A DNA stretch of 64,000 nt, taken from the NCBI RefSeq assembly GCF_012935325.2, contig NZ_JABBYG020000010.1:62001-126000 (forward strand). The letters are read 5' to 3'. Below the pieces are notes generated by a model. That model was not told the origin of the DNA, did not search any database, and worked only from the letters and a program-made list of their open reading frames with translations. Position numbers and translations under genes: made by a program. How positions within the stretch are numbered: the stretch's first letter is position 1; each line of letters begins with the position of its first letter. The DNA is from Paenibacillus sp. PL91 (lineage in GTDB: Bacteria > Bacillota > Bacilli > Paenibacillales > Paenibacillaceae). Of the stretch, positions 49,598 through 57,584 are shown piece after piece.

Positions 49598-49625
49598 AGA
49601 GACGGTCTTCGGCCGTCTTTTTTTT
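49598..49625 (+). terminator. Terminator after the zinc-ribbon gene
   Basis: AGACGG/CCGTCT stem with a 7-nt loop and seven or more T. Confidence 0.88.
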
Positions 49626-49725
49626 GCTGTTCAAGGATGATTTCCACCCCATGTACATATACTGAATTAGTTCCGCTTGTCCAGCCTATGGAGAGCCGGA
49701 ATAAGAATGCACGGGGGTGAGGACG

Positions 49726-50796
49726 GTGGAGCGTTTCACAAAGAGCCGTCTGTTTGTATGGCTTATATATCTGATTTTAGGCTTGATCGCCATTTATCTC
49801 TTGCTGCTTATAAAGCCGCTAATCGTGAACGTGTACATTTTTTTGAAGGCCGTCTTTGCGCCATTCATTATCGCGATGATTATTTCCTATGTGCTGAACC
49901 CGATCGTTACTATGCTGCATGATCGAAAGGTGCCAAGAACGATCGCTGTATTGCTGATCTATGCTGTCTTCTGTGCGGTCATTACCGTGCTGCTTGTTAA
50001 TTTGATACCGATGTTCATCGAGCAGGTACAGGAGTTGAACCGTCATGTCCCGGAGCTGTCGATGCGTGCCCAAAATATCGTTACGGACATAAACAATACT
50101 TCATTTTTGCCCGAAAGCATTCGCAGCGGGATCAACAAGTCGCTCGTTAACATCGAGAAGAAGCTGTCGGAGAGCTTGTTTAATTTTGTGAACAATATCG
50201 GATCGATGGTTAATGCGCTGTTCATTGCGTTCATCATTCCGTTTCTCGCTTTCTATATATTAAAGGACTTCGACGTATTTGAACGAACGGTCATTACATA
50301 CGTGCCGAAGGCGCACCGCAAAAACACAGTCAGGCTGCTGAAGGATATCGATACCGCTCTTGGCAGCTACATTCGGGGTCAGTTTTTGGTTTGTGTTATT
50401 GTAGGCGTCCTTGCGTATCTTGGTTATATGCTGATTGGGATGCCGTATGCCTTGCTGCTTGCGAGTATCGTTGCCATAACGAATGTCATTCCGTATTTGG
50501 GACCATTCTTTGGAGCAGCTCCCGCGCTGCTGATGGCCTCAACCGTATCGCTCAAATTGGTTATACTTGTGGCGATCATCAATACGCTGTGCCAAATACT
50601 CGAAGGGAATGTCATTTCACCGCAGGTTGTCGGCCGTACGCTCCATATGCATCCCTTGTCGATTATTTTTGCTTTGCTCGTCGGAGGCGAAATTGCAGGT
50701 ATTGTCGGGATGATTTTAGCCGTTCCCATATTCGCAGCCTGCAAGGTGATCATTCAGCATATGTTCGCGTATTATGTGCGAAGAAAGATTATTTGA
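49726..50796 (+). CDS. AI-2E family permease (YrrI-like)
   Basis: Membrane protein of 356 aa with eight hydrophobic segments in the AI-2E/PerM pattern: FLKAVFAPFIIAMIISYVL near the N-terminus, a soluble helical loop (about 100-150), GSYIRGQFLVCVIVG, ASIVAITNVIPYLGPFFGA and the C-terminal LLVGGEIAGIVGMILAVPI. Transport substrate is not known for this branch. GTG 49717 is an alternative start. B. subtilis yrrI occupies the same place before alaS. The alaS promoter lies over its stop codon. Confidence 0.88.
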   Translation: MERFTKSRLFVWLIYLILGLIAIYLLLLIKPLIVNVYIFLKAVFAPFIIAMIISYVLNPIVTMLHDRKVPRTIAVLLIYAVFCAVITVLLVNLIPMFIEQVQELNRHVPELSMRAQNIVTDINNTSFLPESIRSGINKSLVNIEKKLSESLFNFVNNIGSMVNALFIAFIIPFLAFYILKDFDVFERTVITYVPKAHRKNTVRLLKDIDTALGSYIRGQFLVCVIVGVLAYLGYMLIGMPYALLLASIVAITNVIPYLGPFFGAAPALLMASTVSLKLVILVAIINTLCQILEGNVISPQVVGRTLHMHPLSIIFALLVGGEIAGIVGMILAVPIFAACKVIIQHMFAYYVRRKII

Positions 50797-50821
50797 CAGG
50801 CGGAAAGCGTGTGGCTATAAT
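50793..50821 (+). promoter_or_regulatory. Sigma-A promoter of alaS, overlapping the permease stop codon
   Basis: Perfect TTGACA (50793-50798) and perfect TATAAT (50816-50821) with a 17-nt spacer. The TGA stop of the upstream gene (50794-50796) lies inside the -35 hexamer. Confidence 0.93.
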
Positions 50822-50827
50822 TTTAAA

Positions 50828-51122
50828 ATAATCGTGTCAATTATATGAGGATAAAGCGTTGACGAAATGAAGTAAGCCAATGCCCGTTAGCCAGAGAGAA
50901 AGCTTCTTCGCTATTGCTTCCAGAGGAAGCTTATGGCGATGGTTGAGAGAGCTTTTATGACGAAGAGTGGCCGAAAGCTCTTTTCGGAGTGTGAATGAAC
51001 TTCACCGGTTGGACCCGTTAATGTCTAATGAAGGCGATTGCTTATGCTGCTTGCGGCAGAGCAATAACCAGGGTGGTACCGCGAATCTATTCGTCCCTGT
51101 CTATGACAGGGGCGTTTTTTGT
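50828..51122 (+). promoter_or_regulatory. T-box riboswitch of alaS
   Basis: Leader with the T-box core AACCAGGGTGGTACCGCG (51066-51083), AGTA (50871-50874) and AGAGAG (50893-50898) of stem I, a long AAGCTT-based distal hairpin (50899-50932), and a regulated terminator at 51092. An Ala GCT codon (50951-50953) lies on the 3' side of stem I where the specifier is expected, but the pairing around it is not fully clear. tRNA-Ala would be the effector. Confidence 0.9.
51092..51122 (+). terminator. Regulated terminator of the alaS T-box
   Basis: CGTCCCTGT/ACAGGGGCG stem (one wobble), 5-nt loop, TTTTTT tail; its 5' arm is the antiterminator partner of the T-box core. Confidence 0.92.
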
Positions 51123-51151
51123 GTTTTATCATTTAAAGGGGGCTCTTACTA

Positions 51152-53785
51152 ATGAAAGCTAGTGAAATCCGGGCAAAATGGCTTGCTTTTTTTGAAAGCA
51201 AAGGCCATAAAATCGAACCAAGCGCATCGCTTGTACCGCATAACGATCCGTCCTTGCTGTGGATCAATGCAGGGATGGCGCCGCTGAAAGCTTATTTCGA
51301 CGGTCGCGTCATACCAGAAAACCCGCGGATTACGAATTCGCAAAAATGTATCCGCACGAATGATATTGAGAACGTAGGTAAAACCCGCCGTCACCACACC
51401 TTTTTTGAAATGCTGGGCAACTTCTCAATCGGGGACTATTTCAAAGAAGAAGCGATTACGTGGGCGTGGGAGTTTTTGACCGAGCCGCAATGGATCGGCT
51501 TTGATCCGGACCGCTTGTCGGTAACCGTGTACCCGGAGGACGAGGAAGCTTTTGCTTTCTGGAATACAAAAATCGGCCTCCCTGCAGAGCGTATTTACAA
51601 GCTGGAGGAAAACTTTTGGGATATCGGCGAGGGCCCTTGCGGACCTTGTACCGAAATCTTTTATGACCGCGGCGACAAGTACGGCGATCTATCTGATCCA
51701 GAGTGTTGGCCAGGCGGAGAAAATGAGCGTTTCCTAGAGGTTTGGAACGTCGTATTCTCGCAATTCAACCATAACAAGGACGGCAGCTATACGCCGCTTC
51801 CAATCAAGAACATTGATACAGGCGCAGGGCTGGAGCGTTTTGCTTCGATTTTGCAGGATGTCGATTCAAATTTCGATACGGATTTGTTCCGCCCGATCAT
51901 CGACCGTACCTGCCAGATTGCAAAGGTAAGCTATAAAGTGAGCGAAGAGCATGACGTTGCGCTTAAGGTCATCGCTGACCATATTCGTACTGTTGCGTTC
52001 GCAGTAGGCGATGGCGTCATGCCGTCTAACGAAGGCCGCGGATATATTATTCGCCGATTGCTTCGCCGTGCAGTTCGTTATGGAAAAACGATCGGCATCG
52101 ACCGTCCGTTCCTGCATGAGCTTACTTCTGTCGTTGGAGAGGTAATGGGCGTGTACTATCCAGAGGTAGTGGCTAAGCGTGAATTCATCGAGCGCGTTAT
52201 CCGCACGGAGGAAGAGCGTTTCCATGAGACACTGTCTGACGGTTTGGCTATGCTGTCCGAGCTCGTAGCTGCTGCTACAAAAGCAGGCAACAAAGAAATC
52301 AATGGCGACGATGCGTTCCGCTTATATGATACGTACGGCTTCCCGTTTGATTTGACGGAAGACTTTGCATCGGAGAACGGGATGACGGTTGACCGCGCCG
52401 GCTTCGACGCAGCGATGGAAGCACAGCGCGAGCGAGCTCGCGCAGCCCGTCAAGATACAGGCAGCATGAAGGTGCAAGGCGGCCCGCTTGGCGATTTTAC
52501 GGTTAAAAGCGATTTTGTTGGCTATAATGTACTGGTAACTGAGTCCCAAATCCTTGCAATCGTACAAGACGATTTGCTTGTGGATGCAGCATCCCAAGGC
52601 AGCAAAGTAGTCGTCATTCTTGATCGCACGCCTTTCTATGCGGAGAGCGGCGGACAGATCGGAGATAAAGGAACGATTACAGGCAATGGCTTTACGCTGC
52701 AGGTCGAGGATGTGACGAAGGCGCCTCATGGCCAAAACGTACATCATGCCATCGTGACGTCAGGCACCGTACGTACTGGCGAAACCGCAAAAGCGACCGT
52801 TACAAGCGCAGTGCGTGATGATGTAATCAAAAACCATACCGCGACGCATTTGCTTCATAAGGCGCTCAAAGAGGTGCTTGGCGATCACGTCAATCAAGCA
52901 GGTTCCTTGGTAGAGGCAGAGCGGCTGCGTTTCGACTTCTCGCATTTTGGCAGCATTACAGCCGAGGAGCTGGTGGAAATCGAGCGCCGCGTCAACGAGC
53001 AGATATGGCTTGGTACAGCTGTATCAATCGATTTGAAATCGTTGAATGAAGCGAAAGAAATGGGCGCTATGGCATTGTTTGGCGAGAAGTACGGCGATGT
53101 TGTACGCGTCGTACAGGTTGGCAGCTACAGCTTAGAGCTTTGCGGCGGCTGTCACGTAGGCAATACCTCGCAAATTGGACTATTCAAGCTGCTTAGCGAG
53201 AGCGGAATCGGTTCAGGCGTGCGAAGAATTGAAGCCGTTACTGGAAAACATGCGTATAACTATTTGGAAGGCCAGCTTGAGCTGCTTAAGCAATCGGCTT
53301 CACTTTTGAAATCGAACACAAACGATGTGCCAAAACGGATCGAAGCGTTGTTTGGGCAAGTTAAGGAGCTCTCGCGAGACAATGAGTCGCTGCAAGCGAA
53401 GCTGAGCCGCATCGAAGCGGGCTCGCTCGAGCAATCTGCGAAAACAGTTGATGGCATTACCGTGCTGTGCGCGAAAGTAAGTGCTCCTTCCATGGATGCG
53501 CTACGCGGCATCGTTGATGAGCTGAAGGTGAAGCTTCCATCCAGCGTAATCGTTCTGGGGGCTATTGCGGATGACAAGGTGAATCTGGCGGCAGCCGTTT
53601 CGGCGGACCTCGTTAAGAAAGGTTTCCATGCTGGGAAAATCGTAAAAGAAGCTGCTGTGCACTGTGGCGGCAGCGGAGGCGGGCGCCCAGATATGGCGCA
53701 AGCGGGCGGAAAAGATACATCTAAGCTCGATGAAGCATTGAAACTTGCGGAAGAACTAGTTCTTAATCAATCAAATGTGATATGA
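51152..53785 (+). CDS. alaS: Alanyl-tRNA synthetase
   Basis: Class II synthetase of 877 aa. Aminoacylation core with LLWINAGMAPLK and TRRHHTFFEMLGNFSIGDYF, tRNA-recognition part, the editing domain with HTATHLLHKAL and the metal-site CGGCHVGNTSQ, then a coiled-coil and DHHA1/C-Ala domain (SGGGRPDMAQAGGKD). Domain order and length are standard. Followed by ireB-ruvX-yrzB genes as in B. subtilis. Confidence 0.98.
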   Translation: MKASEIRAKWLAFFESKGHKIEPSASLVPHNDPSLLWINAGMAPLKAYFDGRVIPENPRITNSQKCIRTNDIENVGKTRRHHTFFEMLGNFSIGDYFKEEAITWAWEFLTEPQWIGFDPDRLSVTVYPEDEEAFAFWNTKIGLPAERIYKLEENFWDIGEGPCGPCTEIFYDRGDKYGDLSDPECWPGGENERFLEVWNVVFSQFNHNKDGSYTPLPIKNIDTGAGLERFASILQDVDSNFDTDLFRPIIDRTCQIAKVSYKVSEEHDVALKVIADHIRTVAFAVGDGVMPSNEGRGYIIRRLLRRAVRYGKTIGIDRPFLHELTSVVGEVMGVYYPEVVAKREFIERVIRTEEERFHETLSDGLAMLSELVAAATKAGNKEINGDDAFRLYDTYGFPFDLTEDFASENGMTVDRAGFDAAMEAQRERARAARQDTGSMKVQGGPLGDFTVKSDFVGYNVLVTESQILAIVQDDLLVDAASQGSKVVVILDRTPFYAESGGQIGDKGTITGNGFTLQVEDVTKAPHGQNVHHAIVTSGTVRTGETAKATVTSAVRDDVIKNHTATHLLHKALKEVLGDHVNQAGSLVEAERLRFDFSHFGSITAEELVEIERRVNEQIWLGTAVSIDLKSLNEAKEMGAMALFGEKYGDVVRVVQVGSYSLELCGGCHVGNTSQIGLFKLLSESGIGSGVRRIEAVTGKHAYNYLEGQLELLKQSASLLKSNTNDVPKRIEALFGQVKELSRDNESLQAKLSRIEAGSLEQSAKTVDGITVLCAKVSAPSMDALRGIVDELKVKLPSSVIVLGAIADDKVNLAAAVSADLVKKGFHAGKIVKEAAVHCGGSGGGRPDMAQAGGKDTSKLDEALKLAEELVLNQSNVI

Positions 53786-53835
53786 TATAAATGTATATCC
53801 GATAAGAAAGCGGTTTGGAAAGCGAGGTGCTGGCG

Positions 53836-54096
53836 ATGAGTTCCATGGACAATACAATGAAATTTAACGTGAAGGCGGAGGGGGTTGAATCTTCTCAAGA
53901 CATTCTGCTATCGGTGCATGAAGCGCTTCTAGAGAAAGAGTATAATCCGATTAACCAGATCGTTGGGTACTTGCTGTCCGGAGATCCCGCGTATATTCCG
54001 CGGCATAACAACGCCAGAAGTTTAATTCGCAAGAAGGAACGAGACGAATTAATTGAAGAGCTTGTCCGGTTTTATCTAAACCATAAGAAACAATAA
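53836..54096 (+). CDS. IreB family regulatory protein (UPF0297, YrzL-like)
   Basis: Protein of 86 aa with the family pattern MDNTMKFNVK, EALLEKEYNPINQIVGYLLSG, DPAYIPRHNNARSLI and RDELIEELVRFYL. In Enterococcus the homologue IreB is a substrate of the Ser/Thr kinase IreK and affects cell-wall stress resistance. GCGAGGTG 6 nt before ATG 53836 sets the start; an upstream in-frame codon at 53815 lacks one. Confidence 0.93.
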   Translation: MSSMDNTMKFNVKAEGVESSQDILLSVHEALLEKEYNPINQIVGYLLSGDPAYIPRHNNARSLIRKKERDELIEELVRFYLNHKKQ

Positions 54097-54122
54097 CAAA
54101 TTAGGCAGGAGCCGGACAAGAC

Positions 54123-54539
54123 ATGAGATTGATGGGACTGGATTACGGTGACCGCAACATTGGAGTTGCAGTCAGCGACGCCTTTCGTTGGACCGCTCAA
54201 GGGACCGGAGTCATAGAACGCAGACGCGATGGAAGCGAATTTGACCGCATTGCCGACCTGGTTAAGGAGCATGAGGTTAGTGAGATCGTTGTCGGTCTGC
54301 CCAAAAATATGAACGGTACCATCGGTCCACGTGGCGAAATTTGTATGGAATTCGCAGAACAGATTAAGCAGAAACTAAACATACCTGTTCACCTTTGGGA
54401 TGAAAGGCTGACTACGGTAGCTGCCGAACGAACGCTTATTGAAGCGGACGTCAGCCGGAAGAAGCGAAAGCTTGTAATAGACAAAATGGCGGCAACGCTC
54501 ATTTTGCAAAATTATCTCGATTCTAAAGCGAAAAGGTGA
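54123..54539 (+). CDS. ruvX: YqgF/RuvX family nuclease (Holliday junction resolvase-like)
   Basis: RNase H-fold protein of 138 aa with GLDYGDRNIGVAVSD, EIVVGLPKNMNGTIG and LWDERLTTVAAE, the three acidic motifs of the family. Members are linked to 16S rRNA 5'-end processing (YqgF) and proposed junction resolution. A canonical RuvC is also coded in this window (15249), which favours the RNA role here. Operon member behind ireB, followed by yrzB-type genes. Confidence 0.94.
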   Translation: MRLMGLDYGDRNIGVAVSDAFRWTAQGTGVIERRRDGSEFDRIADLVKEHEVSEIVVGLPKNMNGTIGPRGEICMEFAEQIKQKLNIPVHLWDERLTTVAAERTLIEADVSRKKRKLVIDKMAATLILQNYLDSKAKR

Positions 54540-54547
54540 GGGTAAAC

Positions 54548-54844
54548 ATGACAAAAGAAGATCTGGAATTCGAAGAGCCGGAAATTATTTATATTCCGGA
54601 TGAAGAAGGCAATGAAGAGGAATTCGAAGTCATCATGAAGTTTGAGGTTGATGGTTCCGATCAGAAATATATGATGGTTGTGCCGCTTGCAGGTGAAAAT
54701 GACGAGGAAGATGAAGTATACGCTTTCCGTTATGAAGAAGAAGGCGATGACCTGAAGCTTTATACCATCGAAGATGAAGAAGAATGGAACATGGTCGAGG
54801 AAACGTTTAATACTCTCCTTGGCGAGATGGAGGAAGAGAACTAA
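54548..54844 (+). CDS. DUF1292 protein, first copy (YrzB-like)
   Basis: Acidic protein of 98 aa with the DUF1292 pattern (NEEEFEVIMKFEVDG, YMMVVPLAGENDEEDEVYAFRYEE, YTIEDEEEWNMVEETFN). Function unknown; the gene always travels with ireB-ruvX in Firmicutes. GAGGG 5-6 nt before ATG 54548 is preferred over GTG 54536. It overlaps the next gene by 1 nt (TAATG). Confidence 0.92.
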   Translation: MTKEDLEFEEPEIIYIPDEEGNEEEFEVIMKFEVDGSDQKYMMVVPLAGENDEEDEVYAFRYEEEGDDLKLYTIEDEEEWNMVEETFNTLLGEMEEEN

Positions 54845-55155
54845 TGTCTGGCACAGAGCAGGAAGCGCCAAAGAAGCTCAATAGCTTGAGAACTGCTTTT
54901 GGCAATGAAATAGAATTGGAAGCAGATGACGGCAGCGTAGAAGTATACGATATCAAAGCTGAATTTCAGCTTGGAGATCGAATTTATGCAGCCCTTCAAT
55001 CGGACCCGATGCGCGGCGAAGAAGATGTAGAGCTTTTCCGCGTTATCCAAGTTGACGGTGAACCGCAGCTGGAAAACATCGAGGATGATGAAGAATGGGA
55101 AGCGGCTTCAGAAGCCTATGACGATTTGTTGTTTGCGACTGACGAGCGTCCTTAA
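54844..55155 (+). CDS. DUF1292 protein, second copy
   Basis: Second DUF1292 paralogue of 103 aa (IELEADDGSVEVYDIKAEF, RIYAALQSDPMRGEEDVELFRV, IEDDEEWEAASEAYDDLL). The same strand order as the upstream copy but with low identity, so an old tandem duplication. It starts within the stop of the first copy and is followed by a terminator. Role unknown. Confidence 0.88.
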   Translation: MSGTEQEAPKKLNSLRTAFGNEIELEADDGSVEVYDIKAEFQLGDRIYAALQSDPMRGEEDVELFRVIQVDGEPQLENIEDDEEWEAASEAYDDLLFATDERP

Positions 55156-55185
55156 GTAGCAGGAAGCATATAGGCATGAAGCAAG

Positions 55186-55209
55186 AGAGCGGCTTATAAC
55201 CGCTCTTTT
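55186..55209 (+). terminator. Terminator after the DUF1292 pair
   Basis: AGAGCGG/CCGCTCT stem, 7-nt loop, TTTG tail. Confidence 0.82.
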
Positions 55210-55358
55210 GTTCCATGTTTAGGGTTAATTGTAAAATAACAGCGTGATGCATCATTTTTATGGTTAGGCAAGCTGAGCCGCCAGCATATGGTCTCAGCCG
55301 TTTTTGCCTGCGCACCACTATGAAGGAAAATTTATAATGATAAAGAGGGGGTTCAAGG

Positions 55359-56462
55359 TTGGACAACTCATCACAGCATCGCGACCAGCAATCATCCGGT
55401 CCGAAGCGCAGCCGCATAACGTTATGGGTTATTTTAAGCTTGCTTGGCATTATCATTATTGGTGCCGGCAGCGCAGCTTTTTACGTATGGAACAGCTTGC
55501 AACCTACGAAGGCTGGCGATGTGCAGAAGCTGGAAATTCCGAAAGGAACGTCGGCGAACGAGGTTGCAGATTTGCTTGAACATCAAGGAATCATCAAGAA
55601 CTCATTTATATTTAAATATTATTTGAAGTTGAATGACCAAGGAGCTCGCTTTCAAGCGGGTGTATATGAGCTTAGCCCGGGAATGGACAACGATGCGATC
55701 ATCGCGAAGCTGAATGCCGGTGAAACGGTAGCTGCTGAAACGATTCGCTTCACGATACCTGAAGGCTTTACCGTGCTGCAAATTGCAGATAAGCTTGCGG
55801 CGGAGAAGCTGATTGATAAGGATAAGTTTATGGGGCTCATCGCCTCGCAAAAAGCATGGGGAGATGCCGAGGCTGTACGCTCTATCCCAGAATCCGAAAA
55901 ACTGCACAAGCGTCTAGAAGGATATCTTTTCCCAGAGACGTATGAAATGAAGAAGGAAAGCAAGGAAGAGGACATTATCAAGCGGATGGTATCTGAGCTT
56001 GACCGGAAGCTGGGCGAGCTTCCTGAAGGTTGGATGGATGTGCTGGAAGAGAAAAAAATGTCATTCCATGAGCTTTTGACAATTGCATCGCTAGTAGAAC
56101 GCGAGGTAGTTGTCGATGAGGAAAGAGCACTTGTTGCTGGCGTCATCTATAATCGTATCGCTGATGGCATGAAGCTCCAAATTGACGCGACCGTACAATA
56201 CTCACTTGATAAGCCGAAGGAAAGGCTGTATGAGAAGGATTTGCTCGTAGAGAGCCCTTATAATACGTACAAAGTGGAAGGGCTGCCGCCGGGACCTATC
56301 GCGAGTCCAAGCCTTGATTCGATTCAGGCGGCGTTATACCCGGAGGAGACCGAATATTTCTTTTATGTGACGAAAAAAGACGGCAGCCAGACTCATTTGT
56401 TCGCAAAAACCTACAAGGAGCATTTGAGGAACATCGAGAAGAGCAATCAAACGGCTGGGTAG
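55359..56462 (+). CDS. mltG: Endolytic transglycosylase MltG
   Basis: Membrane-bound lytic transglycosylase that cleaves nascent glycan strands. The 367-aa product has an N-terminal membrane segment (about 19-43), a LysM-like part (about 45-115) and the YceG catalytic domain with HELLTIASLVEREVV (Glu about 247, equivalent to E. coli E218), AGVIYNRIADGMKLQIDATVQYSL and YNTYKVEGLPPGPIASPS. TTG start with a GGGGG site. In B. subtilis trmR follows; here trhP1 follows directly. Confidence 0.94.
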   Translation: MDNSSQHRDQQSSGPKRSRITLWVILSLLGIIIIGAGSAAFYVWNSLQPTKAGDVQKLEIPKGTSANEVADLLEHQGIIKNSFIFKYYLKLNDQGARFQAGVYELSPGMDNDAIIAKLNAGETVAAETIRFTIPEGFTVLQIADKLAAEKLIDKDKFMGLIASQKAWGDAEAVRSIPESEKLHKRLEGYLFPETYEMKKESKEEDIIKRMVSELDRKLGELPEGWMDVLEEKKMSFHELLTIASLVEREVVVDEERALVAGVIYNRIADGMKLQIDATVQYSLDKPKERLYEKDLLVESPYNTYKVEGLPPGPIASPSLDSIQAALYPEETEYFFYVTKKDGSQTHLFAKTYKEHLRNIEKSNQTAG

Positions 56463-56511
56463 GACAATATAGGCAGGACAGCAAGTTACAGTTTTTGAGG
56501 AGGTTTATAGC

Positions 56512-57444
56512 ATGACGTACAAGCCGGAATTGTTAGCTACCGCCGCATCATTAGAGGAGCTTGAGAGGCTCATTGCAGCAGGTGCGGATGCTTTTGTCAT
56601 CGGCGAAGCACGTTACGGTATGCGTTTGGCAGGTGAGTTCCATACAGAAATGCTTGCTCAAGCGGTAAAGATCGCGAAGCCGCAGGGCGTTCGGATTTAT
56701 GCGGCTCTTAATAACCTGATCGACAATGAAGCGGCGGATACTTTAGATTCGTATGTATCCTCGCTTGCCGAAGCAGGGGTTGATGCCATTGTGTTCGGTG
56801 ATCCCGCCGTTCTAATGGCGGCACGAATCCATGCTCCGGGAATGGCTTTGCACTGGAATGCGGAGATGACCTCAACCAACTATGTTACAGCAAATTATTG
56901 GGGCCGCAGAGGCGCTACAAGGTATGTGCTGGCACGGGAGCTGAACATGGAGCAGGTCATCGAGACGGCTTCAAGCACAGAGCTCGAAGTACAGGTTCAG
57001 GTGCATGGCATGACGAACATTTATCATTCGAAGCGCTCATTAGTGGGCAGCTATATGGATCATCAGTCGGAAGCGGATCGGCTGCCCGTGAAGGATAAGG
57101 ATCGCGGTCTGTACGTGATGGAAGCAGAACGGCAGGATGAACGGTATCCGATCTATGAAGATGCTAACGGGACTCACATTATGAGCTCTGACGATATTTG
57201 CATGGTTGAGAATCTGCATGAGCTGCTGGAGGCTGGAGTGAGCAGCTTGAAAATAGAAGGCTTAATGAAGTCAACCGAGTACAATGAAATTGTCGTGCGA
57301 GCATATCGGCAGGCGATTGATGCTTATATGGCTGATCCGGCAGGATATGTGTTTCAAGAAGAATGGTTGGATGCGATTAAACAGGTTCAGGACCCGAATC
57401 GCGAGCTGAGCTATGGCTTTTTTTACAAAGAGCAAGTGTATTAA
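56512..57444 (+). CDS. trhP1: U32 family tRNA hydroxylation protein TrhP1-like (YrrN)
   Basis: U32 peptidase-family protein of 310 aa; YrrN/YrrO-type proteins (TrhP1/TrhP2) form 5-hydroxyuridine at U34 of tRNA in B. subtilis, using prephenate. The sequence has LLATAASLEELERLIAAGADAFVIG, VFGDPAVLMAA and SSLKIEGLMKSTEYNEIVVRAYRQAID. It lacks the Cys cluster seen in the second protein. AGGAGG site before the ATG. Both U32 genes are separated by a hairpin-repeat array. Confidence 0.87.
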   Translation: MTYKPELLATAASLEELERLIAAGADAFVIGEARYGMRLAGEFHTEMLAQAVKIAKPQGVRIYAALNNLIDNEAADTLDSYVSSLAEAGVDAIVFGDPAVLMAARIHAPGMALHWNAEMTSTNYVTANYWGRRGATRYVLARELNMEQVIETASSTELEVQVQVHGMTNIYHSKRSLVGSYMDHQSEADRLPVKDKDRGLYVMEAERQDERYPIYEDANGTHIMSSDDICMVENLHELLEAGVSSLKIEGLMKSTEYNEIVVRAYRQAIDAYMADPAGYVFQEEWLDAIKQVQDPNRELSYGFFYKEQVY

Positions 57445-57455
57445 TAGATATTTTA

Positions 57456-57570
57456 GCGCTTACGAAGAGAGTTGCTTTCGCAATACTAAGATAATGCTTA
57501 CGAAGAGAGTTTTGCTTACGCAAAACTAAGATAATGCTTACGAAGAGAGTTTTGCTTACGCAAAACTTTA
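57456..57570 (+). repeat. Three-unit hairpin repeat array before trhP2
   Basis: Head GCGCTTACGAAG (57456) then two ATGCTTACGAAG heads (57494 and 57534, period 40). Units 2 and 3 carry the stem AGTTTTGC/GCAAAACT with TTAC loop; unit 1 is degenerate (AGTTGC...GCAATACT). The last stem runs into TTTAGGAGGTG, the trhP2 ribosome site. Family of 5738-5850 and 28263-28336. Confidence 0.92.
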
Positions 57571-57584
57571 GGAGGTGCACATAA

